Source: Vogesella mureinivorans
GTDB taxonomy: Bacteria; Pseudomonadota; Gammaproteobacteria; Burkholderiales; Chromobacteriaceae
Direction: 5' to 3'
Assembly: GCF_007644035.1 (NCBI RefSeq)
Contig: NZ_VMTV02000291.1
Span: 1-64,000 of the forward strand
DNA: 64,000 nt
Positions 24,550-33,013 of the stretch are shown piece by piece (the first letter of the stretch is position 1; each line of letters opens with the position of its first letter). Both the position numbers and the translations under genes were made by a program. The notes beneath the pieces were generated by a model, which saw only the letters and a list, made by a program, of their open reading frames with translations, ran no database searches and had not been told where the DNA came from.

Positions 24550-25539
24550 TTACGGCATGATGACAGGCTGCAGGCTGAGCACTACCTTGCCCAGGTTGCG
24601 GTTGTCTTCTACATAGCGGTGCGCGTCGGCCACGGCGGCCAGCGGGTAGACGCTATCCAGCGTAATACGGGCGCGGCCGTCGGCCAGTGCGGGCAGCACC
24701 TCGGCCTCCAGCGCTGCGGCCAACCTTGCCTTCACCGCCTCCGGCTGGCTGCGCAGCGTAGAGCCCAGCAGGCGCAGCCGTTTGACCAGCAGCAGGCCCA
24801 GGTTCAGCGTGGCGCTGCTGCCGCCCATGATGCCGATCACCACCAGGCGGCCATCCGGCTTGAGCGCAGCGATATTGTCGTCGAACAGCGCGGCGCCTAC
24901 CGGGTCCAGCACCACGTCTACCCCGCCTTGTGCTTTAAGGTTGGCCGCAAAGCCGGGCTGGCGGCTGTCGATGACCTCGGCCGCGCCCAGGCTGCGGCAA
25001 AACTGGCGTTTTTCTTCGCTGCTGGCGCTGGCCACCACGCGGGCGCCCAGCAGGCTGGCCAGCTGGATGGCGGCGGCACCCACGCCGCTGGCACCGGCGT
25101 GCACCAGCACCGTTTCGCCCGGCTGCAGCGCGGCGATGTCTACCAGGTTGAACCAGGCGGTCATCCACGCCTCGGGCAGGCTGGCGGCCTCGGCCCAGCT
25201 CATCAGGTCCGGCTTGGGCAGCGCGGCGCTGCTATCGAGCAGCGCGTACTCGGCATAGGCACCGCCGGCTACCAGGCCGAATACCGCATCACCTTCCTGA
25301 AAGCGCGACGGGCCGTTGACCGCGTCCACCATGCCGGCAATTTCCAGCCCCAGCACCGGCGACGCGCCCTTGGGTGGCGGGTAGTGGCCCTGGCGCTGCA
25401 CGATATCGGCACGGTTGATACCCGCCGCCAGCACGCGCACGCGCAGCTGGCCGGGCGCCGGCTGCGGCTTTTCGGCAAAGGTAATTTCCAGAGTCTCGGC
25501 GCCGCCCGGGGCGGCTTGTGTAACGTGCAGCATGGACAT
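24550..25539 (-). CDS. Zinc-independent NAD(P)H:quinone oxidoreductase
   Basis: The 329-residue medium-chain reductase has the ADH N-terminal fold (LGLEIAGMVDAV) and a nucleotide-binding motif in VLVHAGASGVGAAAIQLA near residue 148. It lacks the Cys/His zinc ligands of alcohol dehydrogenases, as expected of the QOR/PIG3 branch. Likely reduces quinones or reactive enones. ATG 25539 follows GAGGG. Repeat copies lie at 24,715 and 24,938. Confidence 0.92.
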   Translation of the reverse strand: MSMLHVTQAAPGGAETLEITFAEKPQPAPGQLRVRVLAAGINRADIVQRQGHYPPPKGASPVLGLEIAGMVDAVNGPSRFQEGDAVFGLVAGGAYAEYALLDSSAALPKPDLMSWAEAASLPEAWMTAWFNLVDIAALQPGETVLVHAGASGVGAAAIQLASLLGARVVASASSEEKRQFCRSLGAAEVIDSRQPGFAANLKAQGGVDVVLDPVGAALFDDNIAALKPDGRLVVIGIMGGSSATLNLGLLLVKRLRLLGSTLRSQPEAVKARLAAALEAEVLPALADGRARITLDSVYPLAAVADAHRYVEDNRNLGKVVLSLQPVIMP

Positions 25540-25541
25540 GA

Positions 25542-25582
25542 TTGACCCTCGGCAAAACAAGTAGCATCTCTTGCACTACAAT
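25542..25582 (+). promoter_or_regulatory. Candidate FNR/ANR-type promoter of ccoI
   Basis: TTGAC-CCTC-GGCAA (25542-25555) partly matches the FNR box TTGAT-N4-ATCAA. TACAAT (25577-25582) is a good -10 box. The box centre (25548.5) would lie about 41 bp before a start at 25589-25590, the class II FNR geometry. The ATG is at 25591, so the mRNA would be leaderless; no ribosome site is seen. Half-site match is imperfect. Confidence 0.35.
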
Positions 25583-25590
25583 AGCACGCC

Positions 25591-28026
25591 ATGAACCCGA
25601 CCTGCTTTCACTGCAGCCTGCCCATCCCCGACGGGCAAGCTTTTCCTATCCGCTATCGCGAACGCACCGAACAAGCCTGCTGCGCCGGCTGCCAGGCGGT
25701 AGCGCAGACCATTATCGACAGCGGCCTGGCCGACTACTACGAGCACCGCACCGCCGAGCAGCGCCAGGCCGAGCCGGTACCGGCCGAGCTGCTGCAGCAG
25801 ATGCAGCTGTACGATAACGAGGCGCTGCAGCACAGCTTTGTGCATGTAGAAGACGAGCACATCCGCGAAGCCTCGCTGATGCTGGAAGGCATTACCTGCG
25901 CGGCCTGCGTGTGGCTGAACGAACACCACGTGCGCCAGCTGCCGGGCGTGCTGTCGGTAGACATCAACTACGCCACCCACCGCGCCCGCGTGCGCTGGGA
26001 TACCCGCCAGCTGCGGCTTAGCCAGATTCTGGAAGCCATCAGCGCCATTGGCTACCGCGCCCACCCCTACGATGCCTCGCGCCAGGAAGCGCTACACCAG
26101 AAAGAGCGCAAGACGGCGCTGAACCGCCTATGGGTAGCCGGCCTGTCCATGATGCAGGTGATGATGTACGCCTACCCGGTGTACATGGCACCGGATGGCG
26201 AGATCGAAAGCCAGTGGCTGTGGATGCTGCACTGGTCCAGCTTTGTGCTCACGCTGCCAGTGGTGCTGTACTCGGCCATACCGTTTTACCGCGGCACCTG
26301 GCGCGACATGAAGCGCGGCCGCGTCGGCATGGATACGCCGGTGACCATCGGCATCCTCACCGCCTTCTTCGCCAGCCTGTGGGCGCTGCTGAACAAGGTA
26401 GAGCACGGTGTGTATTTTGATTCGGTGTCGATGTTCATCTTCCTGCTGCTGGGCGGGCGCTACCTGGAAAGCATGGCGCGGCGCAAAACCGGCGAGGCCA
26501 CCGAAAAACTGGTAAAGCTGATACCGGCCTTTGCCCACGCGGTGCCAGCTTGGCCGCAGGATCAAACCCAGCAGGAGGTGGCCGTCAGCCAGCTGGCGGT
26601 GGGCGACGTGGTACTGGTAAAACCGGGCGAGACCATCCCCTGCGACGGCGACATTCTGGAAGGCGCAAGCAGCGTGGACGAAGCGCTGCTAACCGGCGAA
26701 AGCACGCCGATTGGCAAACAGGCGGGCGACAGCGTGATTGCCGGCAGCGTGAACCAGGCCAGCCCGCTGCTGCTACGCCTGAGCCGCACCGGCAGCGACA
26801 CCCGCCTGGCCGGCATCGTACGGCTGATGGACCAGGCGCTGGCGGAAAAACCGCGCCTGGCCGAGCTGGCCGACCGCTACGCCGTGTGGTTTGTCACCAT
26901 ACTGCTGTTGGCCGCAGCCGCCACCTATATCGGCTGGAGCCTGGCGGGTAGCCAGGAGCACGCGCTGTGGGTAACGGTGGCCGTGCTGGTGGTGTCGTGC
27001 CCGTGCGCGCTGTCACTGGCCACCCCGGCGGCGCTCACCGCCGCCACCGGCCACATGGCGCAGCTGGGCATTCTGACTACCCGTGGCCACGCGCTGGAAA
27101 CACTGGCGCGCATCAGCGATGTGGTATTCGACAAAACCGGCACCCTCACCCACGGGCGCATGCAGCTGCTGGCCAGCCATGGCTTTAGCCACCCGGACGC
27201 GGGCCAGGCGCTAGCCATCGCCGCCGCGCTGGAGCAAGGCTCCGAGCACCCTATCGCCCGCGCCCTGCTACAGGCCGCCGAAGGCACCGCACTACCTGCT
27301 TGCGGCCAACGTAGCAACCAGCCTGGCCAGGGCGTGGAGGCCGACATCGCCGGCCAGCGCTGGCGCCTGGGCCGCCCGGCCTTTGTGGCCGGGCTGTCTG
27401 GCAGCATCAGCCTGCCCGCGGCCCTGCCCGACAGCGCCACCATCATTGCGCTGGGCGATGCGCGCGGTGTGGCCGCGGTATTTGCCATAGGCGACCAGGT
27501 ACGCGAAGACAGCGCGGCGCTGATTAGCGCACTGCAGGCACGCGGCCTGCGCGTGCATTTGCTGTCTGGCGATGCAGAGGCCGCAGTCGCCAGCCTGGCC
27601 AGCCAGCTGCACATCGCCCACTACCGCGCTGCTGCCACGCCGGAAGACAAGCTGGCTTACGTAGGCAGCCTGCAGCAAGGCGGCGCCCGTGTACTGATGG
27701 TGGGGGATGGCGTGAACGACGCGCCGGTGCTGGCGCGCGCCGATGTATCGCTGGCCATGGGCGGCGGTACCGACGTGGCCCGCGCCAGTGGCGACATGGT
27801 GCTGATGGGCGACGAGCTGGGCCGCCTGCCACAAGCACTGGCGCTGGCGGCGCGCAGCATGTACATCATCCGCCAGAACCTGGCCTGGGCCGCGGTGTAC
27901 AATCTGGTGGCCCTGCCGCTGGCCATGGCCGGCTGGGTCACGCCCTGGCTCGCCAGCCTGGGCATGGCGCTCAGCTCGCTGCTGGTAGTGAGCAACGCAC
28001 TGCGCCTGACCAAACGGAGTAAGTAA
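25591..28026 (+). CDS. ccoI: Copper-transporting P1B-type ATPase, CcoI/FixI type
   Basis: The 811-residue protein has an N-terminal Cys cluster (TCFHCSLPIP...ACCAGCQAV, residues 4-38) typical of CcoI/FixI, then a heavy-metal domain with GITCAAC (residues 99-105). The transport motif SCPCAL, phosphorylation site DKTGTLT and hinge GDGVNDAPVL are intact, with eight expected membrane helices. It supplies copper for assembly of cbb3-type cytochrome oxidase. ccoS follows with a 1-bp overlap (TAATG). The oxidase genes themselves are not in the window. Confidence 0.93.
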   Translation: MNPTCFHCSLPIPDGQAFPIRYRERTEQACCAGCQAVAQTIIDSGLADYYEHRTAEQRQAEPVPAELLQQMQLYDNEALQHSFVHVEDEHIREASLMLEGITCAACVWLNEHHVRQLPGVLSVDINYATHRARVRWDTRQLRLSQILEAISAIGYRAHPYDASRQEALHQKERKTALNRLWVAGLSMMQVMMYAYPVYMAPDGEIESQWLWMLHWSSFVLTLPVVLYSAIPFYRGTWRDMKRGRVGMDTPVTIGILTAFFASLWALLNKVEHGVYFDSVSMFIFLLLGGRYLESMARRKTGEATEKLVKLIPAFAHAVPAWPQDQTQQEVAVSQLAVGDVVLVKPGETIPCDGDILEGASSVDEALLTGESTPIGKQAGDSVIAGSVNQASPLLLRLSRTGSDTRLAGIVRLMDQALAEKPRLAELADRYAVWFVTILLLAAAATYIGWSLAGSQEHALWVTVAVLVVSCPCALSLATPAALTAATGHMAQLGILTTRGHALETLARISDVVFDKTGTLTHGRMQLLASHGFSHPDAGQALAIAAALEQGSEHPIARALLQAAEGTALPACGQRSNQPGQGVEADIAGQRWRLGRPAFVAGLSGSISLPAALPDSATIIALGDARGVAAVFAIGDQVREDSAALISALQARGLRVHLLSGDAEAAVASLASQLHIAHYRAAATPEDKLAYVGSLQQGGARVLMVGDGVNDAPVLARADVSLAMGGGTDVARASGDMVLMGDELGRLPQALALAARSMYIIRQNLAWAAVYNLVALPLAMAGWVTPWLASLGMALSSLLVVSNALRLTKRSK

Positions 28027-28199
28027 TGGAAAGCCTGTACCTGTTGATCCCCATGAGCATCGTGCTGGTGTTCTTTATCGGTCTGCTGTTCTGGTGGTCT
28101 ACCCGCTCCGGCCAGTTTGACGACCTGGAAGGCCCGGCCCACCGCATCCTGATGGACGACGACGACAGCCCGCAAGACAAGCCGAAGCAGCCAGACTGA
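28026..28199 (+). CDS. ccoS: cbb3 oxidase maturation protein CcoS
   Basis: The 57-residue protein reads MESLYLLIPMSIVLVFFIGL, a single N-terminal membrane helix, followed by LFWWSTRSGQFDDLEGPAHR. The pattern WSxxSGQFDDLEGPxxRIL is the CcoS hallmark. It is needed for cofactor insertion into cbb3 oxidase. It overlaps the ccoI stop by one base, so the two are co-translated. Acidic Asp-rich tail. Confidence 0.95.
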   Translation: MESLYLLIPMSIVLVFFIGLLFWWSTRSGQFDDLEGPAHRILMDDDDSPQDKPKQPD

Positions 28200-28203
28200 C
28201 AAA

Positions 28204-29505
28204 CTAGCCCGCCACCCGCTCGCCAGCTGGCCCGGCAGCGGGCAGCGCGGCCATGGGCTGGCCGGCAACAAAAGGCAGCTGCAAGACAAAGCAGGCACCC
28301 TGCCCGCCCGGCTGCAGGCCAATCTGCCCGCCGTGTGCCACGGCAATACGCTGGCAAATGGCCAGCCCCAGCCCGGCATGGCCACTACCCTGCCCCTGGC
28401 TGCCCATCTCGAACGCTTCGAATATCCGCTGCGCCTCGGCAGCTGGCACACCGGGGCCCTGGTCTTGCACGCTCAGCTGCAGGCAGCTTTCCAGCCGGCT
28501 GATCTGGATATCGATGACCCCGCCTGGTGGCGAAAAACGGATGGCGTTACTCAACAGGTGGCCCAGCAGCTGCAGCAGGCTGCCGTGATCTGCCACCAGC
28601 CGCGGCAAAGGGTGGCTGCTGATGTGCACCCGCAGGCCATGCTGTTGCAACACCAGCTCGTGCTGCGCCACGCAGTCTTCCACCAGCAGGCGCAGGTTCA
28701 GGCTTTGCCAGTGAAATGGCCGCCGCCCCGCATCCAGCGCCGCCAGGTCGATCAAGCCGTTCAGCTGATAGGCCAGGCGCTGCCCGCTCTCGCTAATGGC
28801 CGCCAAATGGGCCGCTACGCGCTGCGTATCACCGCGCGCCAGTTTCAGCCTGGCCATCTCGGCAAAATTCAGCATGCCGTGCAGCGGGGTAAGCAGCTCG
28901 TGCGACACATTGGCCAGCAGCCGGTTTTTGGCCTGGCAAGCGTGCTCGGCCAACAGTTTGGCATCGATCAGCGCCAGAGCCTGCTCGGCCAGCGACTGCC
29001 CCATATCAGCATGCCCCTGGCGCAGTGCCGCCGCCAGCTGCTGGCTGTCCGATACATCGCGCCCGGTACCACGGTAGCCACCCAGCCGGCCGGTGGCATC
29101 GTGCCATGGCATAGCGCTAAGCGAGATATGACGCTGCACGCCATCGGGGCATTGCAGCAAGAACACCTGCTGGCGAAACGGCTGCCCGGCGGCAAACAGC
29201 GCGGCCAGACGCTCGCTACTATCGGGCGAGCCCTGCACCGCTTGCAGGGCAGTCCAGTGCAGCCCGTATAGCGACGCCGGGGCAAAGCCCAGCAAAGGCT
29301 GTAGCGCGGCAGAGCAGCGCACAATGCGGCCATCGGCGTCCAGCTCCCAGAACCAGTCACTGGCCACGGCCAGAAAATCCTGCAGCGCCTGGCGCTGGCT
29401 GGCTGCAGCCAACTGTATGGCCCGCATGCGCCGCCGCTGCCATAGCACGGCAAGCAGCAAACCCAGGCAGACAAAAAACAGGCAAACAAGCACAAGAACC
29501 AGCAT
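28204..29505 (-). CDS. PAS-domain sensor histidine kinase
   Basis: The 433-residue protein has one N-terminal membrane helix (MLVLVLVCLFFVCLGLLLAV), a PAS domain (FLAVASDWFWELDADGRIVRC), a dimerisation box with the phosphoacceptor His in LLANVSHELLTPLHGML, and an ATPase domain with N box (LLSNAIRFSP), DQGPGVP and GLGLAICQ. No response regulator is adjacent. Its stop is 4 bp from the ccoS stop, convergent. ATG 29505 has AAAGG upstream; a TTG start at 29535 is less likely. Signal unknown. Confidence 0.9.
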   Translation of the reverse strand: MLVLVLVCLFFVCLGLLLAVLWQRRRMRAIQLAAASQRQALQDFLAVASDWFWELDADGRIVRCSAALQPLLGFAPASLYGLHWTALQAVQGSPDSSERLAALFAAGQPFRQQVFLLQCPDGVQRHISLSAMPWHDATGRLGGYRGTGRDVSDSQQLAAALRQGHADMGQSLAEQALALIDAKLLAEHACQAKNRLLANVSHELLTPLHGMLNFAEMARLKLARGDTQRVAAHLAAISESGQRLAYQLNGLIDLAALDAGRRPFHWQSLNLRLLVEDCVAQHELVLQQHGLRVHISSHPLPRLVADHGSLLQLLGHLLSNAIRFSPPGGVIDIQISRLESCLQLSVQDQGPGVPAAEAQRIFEAFEMGSQGQGSGHAGLGLAICQRIAVAHGGQIGLQPGGQGACFVLQLPFVAGQPMAALPAAGPAGERVAG

Positions 29506-29796
29506 GATCCGGGCCTTTCCGACACGCACAGGCAAACAGAAACGCCCATACAGGGCAACACAGCATTATGCCATGCGGCTTGTACGCAATAAGGGTAGCG
29601 CCTTGTGCCGGTTCACCATTTTGGGCAAACAGCCCCCCATAAGCATGCCGCCATTGCCCTCTCATGCTTGGCCCAGGCATGGCGCTGTACTTTTCACCGG
29701 CAACAAAAGCCGCCCGCCAGGCTCGATATGCACGCTTGATACAGCGTAAAATAGCCGGCATTCCGACACCGGCTGCCGGCCAGCCCATACTTCCAC

Positions 29797-31167
29797 ATGA
29801 AAATACTGATCCTGGGCTGCGGCCAGGTAGGCGCCAGCGTCGCCGAAAACCTGGTAGATGAAGGCAACGACATCACCGTGGTAGACCAAGACCCGAACCT
29901 GCTGAAGGTGCTGCAAGCGCGGCTGGATATCCGCACCGTCACCGGCAATGCCGCCCTGCCCGGCGTGCTGCGCCAGGCCGGCGCCGACGAGGCAGAAATG
30001 CTGCTGGCGCTCACCCGTAGCGACGAAACCAACCTGCTGGCCTGTGCGCTGGCGCAGCGCCACTTCAATATTCCCACCCGCATTGCCCGTATCCGCGCGA
30101 CCGACTACGTAGACGGCGACCTGCCGGTGCTGGAGCAGTTTGGCGTAGAGCACGCCATCTGCCCGGAGCAGATCGTGACCCAGAACCTGAAGCGCCTGCT
30201 GCAGTACCCGCGTGCACTGCAGGTTATCGATTTTGCCGAAGGCCGCGCCCAGCTGGTGGTGTCGCGCGCGCAGCAAGGCGGCAAGCTGCTGGGCAAACCA
30301 CTGCGCCAGCTGCGCGAAGACATGCCGGACACCGACTGCCGCATTTGCGCCATCTATCGCGACGACCGCCTGGTGCAGCCCGATGGCAGTACGGTAATCC
30401 AGGAAGGCGACGAGGTGTTTTTTGTGGCCGCGCGCGCCGATATTCCCACCATGCTGGCCGAGCTGCGACCGAGTGAAAAACCGGTAAAACGGGTAATGAT
30501 TGCCGGTGGCGGCAATATCGGCTACCGCCTGGCCGGGCTGCTGGCCGACGACTACGAAGTCAAGATCATCGAATACCGCGCCGAGCGCGCGCGCTGGCTG
30601 GCCGAAAACCTGCCGCATGCGCTGGTGCTGCACGGCGAGGCCACCGACGAGGCGCTGCTGGAGGAAGAAAACATCGACGAGATGGACGCTTTCTGCGCGC
30701 TGACCAACGACGACGAAGACAACCTGATGTCCACGCTGCTGGCCAAGCGCATGGGCGCCCGCCGCGTGATGGCGCTGGTGAACCGCGCCAGCTATGTCGA
30801 CCTGCTGGAAGGCAACCGCATCGATATCGTCATCTCGCCCTACCTGTCCACCATCGGCTCCATTCTGGCGCACCTGCGCCGTGGCGACGTGGTAGCGGCG
30901 CACCCGGTACGCCGCGGCCGTGCCGAAGTGCTGGAAGTGATCATCCATGGCGACCGCCACAACTCGCGCATGGTTGGCCGCCGCATCGATGCGCTGGACC
31001 TGCCGCGTGGTTGCAATATCTGCGCCGTCCTGCGCGATGGCCAGGTGCTGATGGCACACCACGATACTGTGCTGCAGGCCGAAGACCACCTGATCATCTT
31101 TGTGCACGGCAGGCACCGCGTAAAACAAATCGAAAAACTGACACAAGTAAAACTGGGGTTCTTCTAG
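29797..31167 (+). CDS. trkA: Trk potassium uptake regulator TrkA
   Basis: The 456-residue cytoplasmic protein has two RCK/KTN halves, each with a Rossmann motif (ILGCGQVGASVAENL at residue 5; IAGGGNIGYRLAGLL near 230) and following acidic residue, then TrkA_C domains. It binds NAD(H)/ATP and gates the TrkH channel. The gene is followed by a VOC gene after 2 bp and then trkH. No clear ribosome site. The 291-bp gap upstream (29506-29796) holds no gene that I can support. Confidence 0.96.
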   Translation: MKILILGCGQVGASVAENLVDEGNDITVVDQDPNLLKVLQARLDIRTVTGNAALPGVLRQAGADEAEMLLALTRSDETNLLACALAQRHFNIPTRIARIRATDYVDGDLPVLEQFGVEHAICPEQIVTQNLKRLLQYPRALQVIDFAEGRAQLVVSRAQQGGKLLGKPLRQLREDMPDTDCRICAIYRDDRLVQPDGSTVIQEGDEVFFVAARADIPTMLAELRPSEKPVKRVMIAGGGNIGYRLAGLLADDYEVKIIEYRAERARWLAENLPHALVLHGEATDEALLEEENIDEMDAFCALTNDDEDNLMSTLLAKRMGARRVMALVNRASYVDLLEGNRIDIVISPYLSTIGSILAHLRRGDVVAAHPVRRGRAEVLEVIIHGDRHNSRMVGRRIDALDLPRGCNICAVLRDGQVLMAHHDTVLQAEDHLIIFVHGRHRVKQIEKLTQVKLGFF

Positions 31168-31169
31168 CC

Positions 31170-31562
31170 ATGGCCATACGCGGCATTCACCATGTGGCCA
31201 TTATTGCGGCCAACTATGCGCGCTCGCGCGACTTCTATCTGCACACCCTGGGCTTTACCCTGGTGTCCGAGCACTACCGTGCCGAGCGCGACTCGTGGAA
31301 GTTGAACCTGGCGCTGCCAGACGGCTGCGAGATCGAGCTGTTCAGTTTCCCCAGCCCGCCAGCGCGCCCCAGCCGCCCCGAGGCCTGCGGCCTGCGCCAC
31401 CTGGCACTGGCCACCACCAGCCTGGACGCCGACATCGCCCGCCTGGCTAGCCTGGGCGTGGTGTGCGAGCCGGTACGCGTGGACGAGTACACCGATCGCC
31501 GCTTTACTTTCCTGGCCGACCCGGATGGCCTGCCCATCGAGCTATACGAAGTGCCAGCATGA
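31170..31562 (+). CDS. VOC/glyoxalase-like protein (YaeR/GloA2 type)
   Basis: The 130-residue protein has the vicinal-oxygen-chelate fold. IRGIHHVAIIAANYARSRDFY with His near residue 6-7, GCEIELFSF, LRHLALATTSLDADI and FLADPDGLPIELYE carry the expected metal ligands (His, Glu, His, Glu). Similar short proteins are annotated as YaeR or GloA2. The true substrate is unknown. It lies between trkA and trkH and overlaps trkH by ATGA, so it is in the potassium operon. Confidence 0.88.
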   Translation: MAIRGIHHVAIIAANYARSRDFYLHTLGFTLVSEHYRAERDSWKLNLALPDGCEIELFSFPSPPARPSRPEACGLRHLALATTSLDADIARLASLGVVCEPVRVDEYTDRRFTFLADPDGLPIELYEVPA

Positions 31563-33013
31563 ACAAACTACTACCCATCATCCATGTGCTGTCCAAGCTC
31601 ATCCTGCTGTCGGCAGTGATGTTTCTGGTGCCCTGTGCCGTGTCGTGGTATTTCCAGGACGGCACCTGGCGGCATTTTCTGCACTCTGCCGCGGCGGGGC
31701 TGGTGATAGGCAGCAGCAGCTGGCTGGCCACGCGCCGCTTCGAGCGCGAGCTCAAGCCGCGTGACGGCTTTATTCTGGTTACGCTGCTGTGGCTGGGCTT
31801 TACCGCCATGTCGGCCGTACCGCTATGGCTGTACCTGCCCAATCTCAGCGTGACCGACGCGTTTTTCGAGGCCATGTCGGCGCTGACCACCACCGGTGCC
31901 ACCACGCTGCAGGGGCTGGAACACCTGGCTCCGGCCATGAACTTCTGGCGGCACTTTCTAAGCTGGCTGGGCGGCATGGGCATTATCGTGCTGGCCGTGG
32001 CAGTGCTGCCCATGCTGGGTATTGGCGGCATGCAGCTGTACAAGGCCGAGATCCCGGGCCCGATGAAGGAAACCAAGCTGGCACCGCGCATCGGCCAGAC
32101 CGCCAAAAACCTGTGGTATATGTACAGCGCGCTGACCGTGGTGTGCTTTGTGTGCCTGTACCTGGCCGGCATGACGCCGCTGGATGCGCTGTGCCACGCC
32201 TTTACCGCGGTGGCGCTGGGTGGCTTTTCTACCTACGACCAGAGCGTGGGCTACTTTGACTCGCTACTGATCGAGAGCATCCTGATTGTGTTCATGCTGC
32301 TGGGGGCGCTGAACTTTGCCACCCACTTTACGGCGTGGCAGCGCAAATCGCTGCGCAGCTACTGGCACGATATCGAGGCGCGCTACGTGCTGGGCCTGCT
32401 GGCGGCCAGCGTGCTGCTGACCAGCCTGTACCTGTGGTGGCAGGGGGTGTACGACTTTGGCACGGCGCTGCGCCACGTGGCGTTCAACCTGGTATCCATC
32501 GCCACCGATACCGGCTACGCCAGCGTGGACTACGCGCAATGGCCCCTGCTGGTACCACTATGGATGCTGTTCTTGTCCTGCATCACCGTCAGCTCCGGCT
32601 CGTGCGGTGGCGGCATCAAGATGATCCGTACCCTGGTGCTTACCCGCCAGAGCTACCGCGAAATGGGGAACCTGCTGCACCCGCGCGCAGTCCTTCCACT
32701 AGTCATCGGCGGGCGCACCATCCCGGAGCGCATTGCACTGTCGGTGCTGGGTTTCATCTTTGTGTATTTCATGAGCGTGGTGCTGCTGAGCTTTGTCCTG
32801 ATCGGCAGCGGTCTGGACTTCCTGACCGCCTTCACCGCCATTCTGGCCTGCATCAACAATGTGGGGCCAGGCTTGGGCCAGGTAGGGCCGGCTAGCAACT
32901 ACGCGGCGCTTGATAACTTCCAGACCTGGGTCTGCAGCTTTGCCATGCTATTGGGCCGGCTGGAGATTTTTTCCATCCTGATTCTGTTTACACCTGCTTT
33001 CTGGCGAAAATGA
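31559..33013 (+). CDS. trkH: Trk potassium transporter TrkH
   Basis: The 484-residue membrane protein has the four pore loops of a K+ transporter: LTTTGATTL, VALGGFSTYD, ATDTGYASVD and CINNVGPGLG. Hydrophobic helices fill the rest. It works with TrkA to take up potassium. ATG 31559 overlaps the VOC stop; the stop overlaps the next gene. The intramembrane gating loop region (SCGGGIKMIRTLVL) is intact. Confidence 0.96.
   Translation: MNKLLPIIHVLSKLILLSAVMFLVPCAVSWYFQDGTWRHFLHSAAAGLVIGSSSWLATRRFERELKPRDGFILVTLLWLGFTAMSAVPLWLYLPNLSVTDAFFEAMSALTTTGATTLQGLEHLAPAMNFWRHFLSWLGGMGIIVLAVAVLPMLGIGGMQLYKAEIPGPMKETKLAPRIGQTAKNLWYMYSALTVVCFVCLYLAGMTPLDALCHAFTAVALGGFSTYDQSVGYFDSLLIESILIVFMLLGALNFATHFTAWQRKSLRSYWHDIEARYVLGLLAASVLLTSLYLWWQGVYDFGTALRHVAFNLVSIATDTGYASVDYAQWPLLVPLWMLFLSCITVSSGSCGGGIKMIRTLVLTRQSYREMGNLLHPRAVLPLVIGGRTIPERIALSVLGFIFVYFMSVVLLSFVLIGSGLDFLTAFTAILACINNVGPGLGQVGPASNYAALDNFQTWVCSFAMLLGRLEIFSILILFTPAFWRK

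Noticed and set aside
29662-31146. Long minus-strand open frame (494 codons) opposite trkA
   Set aside because: Antisense shadow of trkA; residue composition (His, Gln, Val, Gly) is typical of reversed G+C-rich genes.
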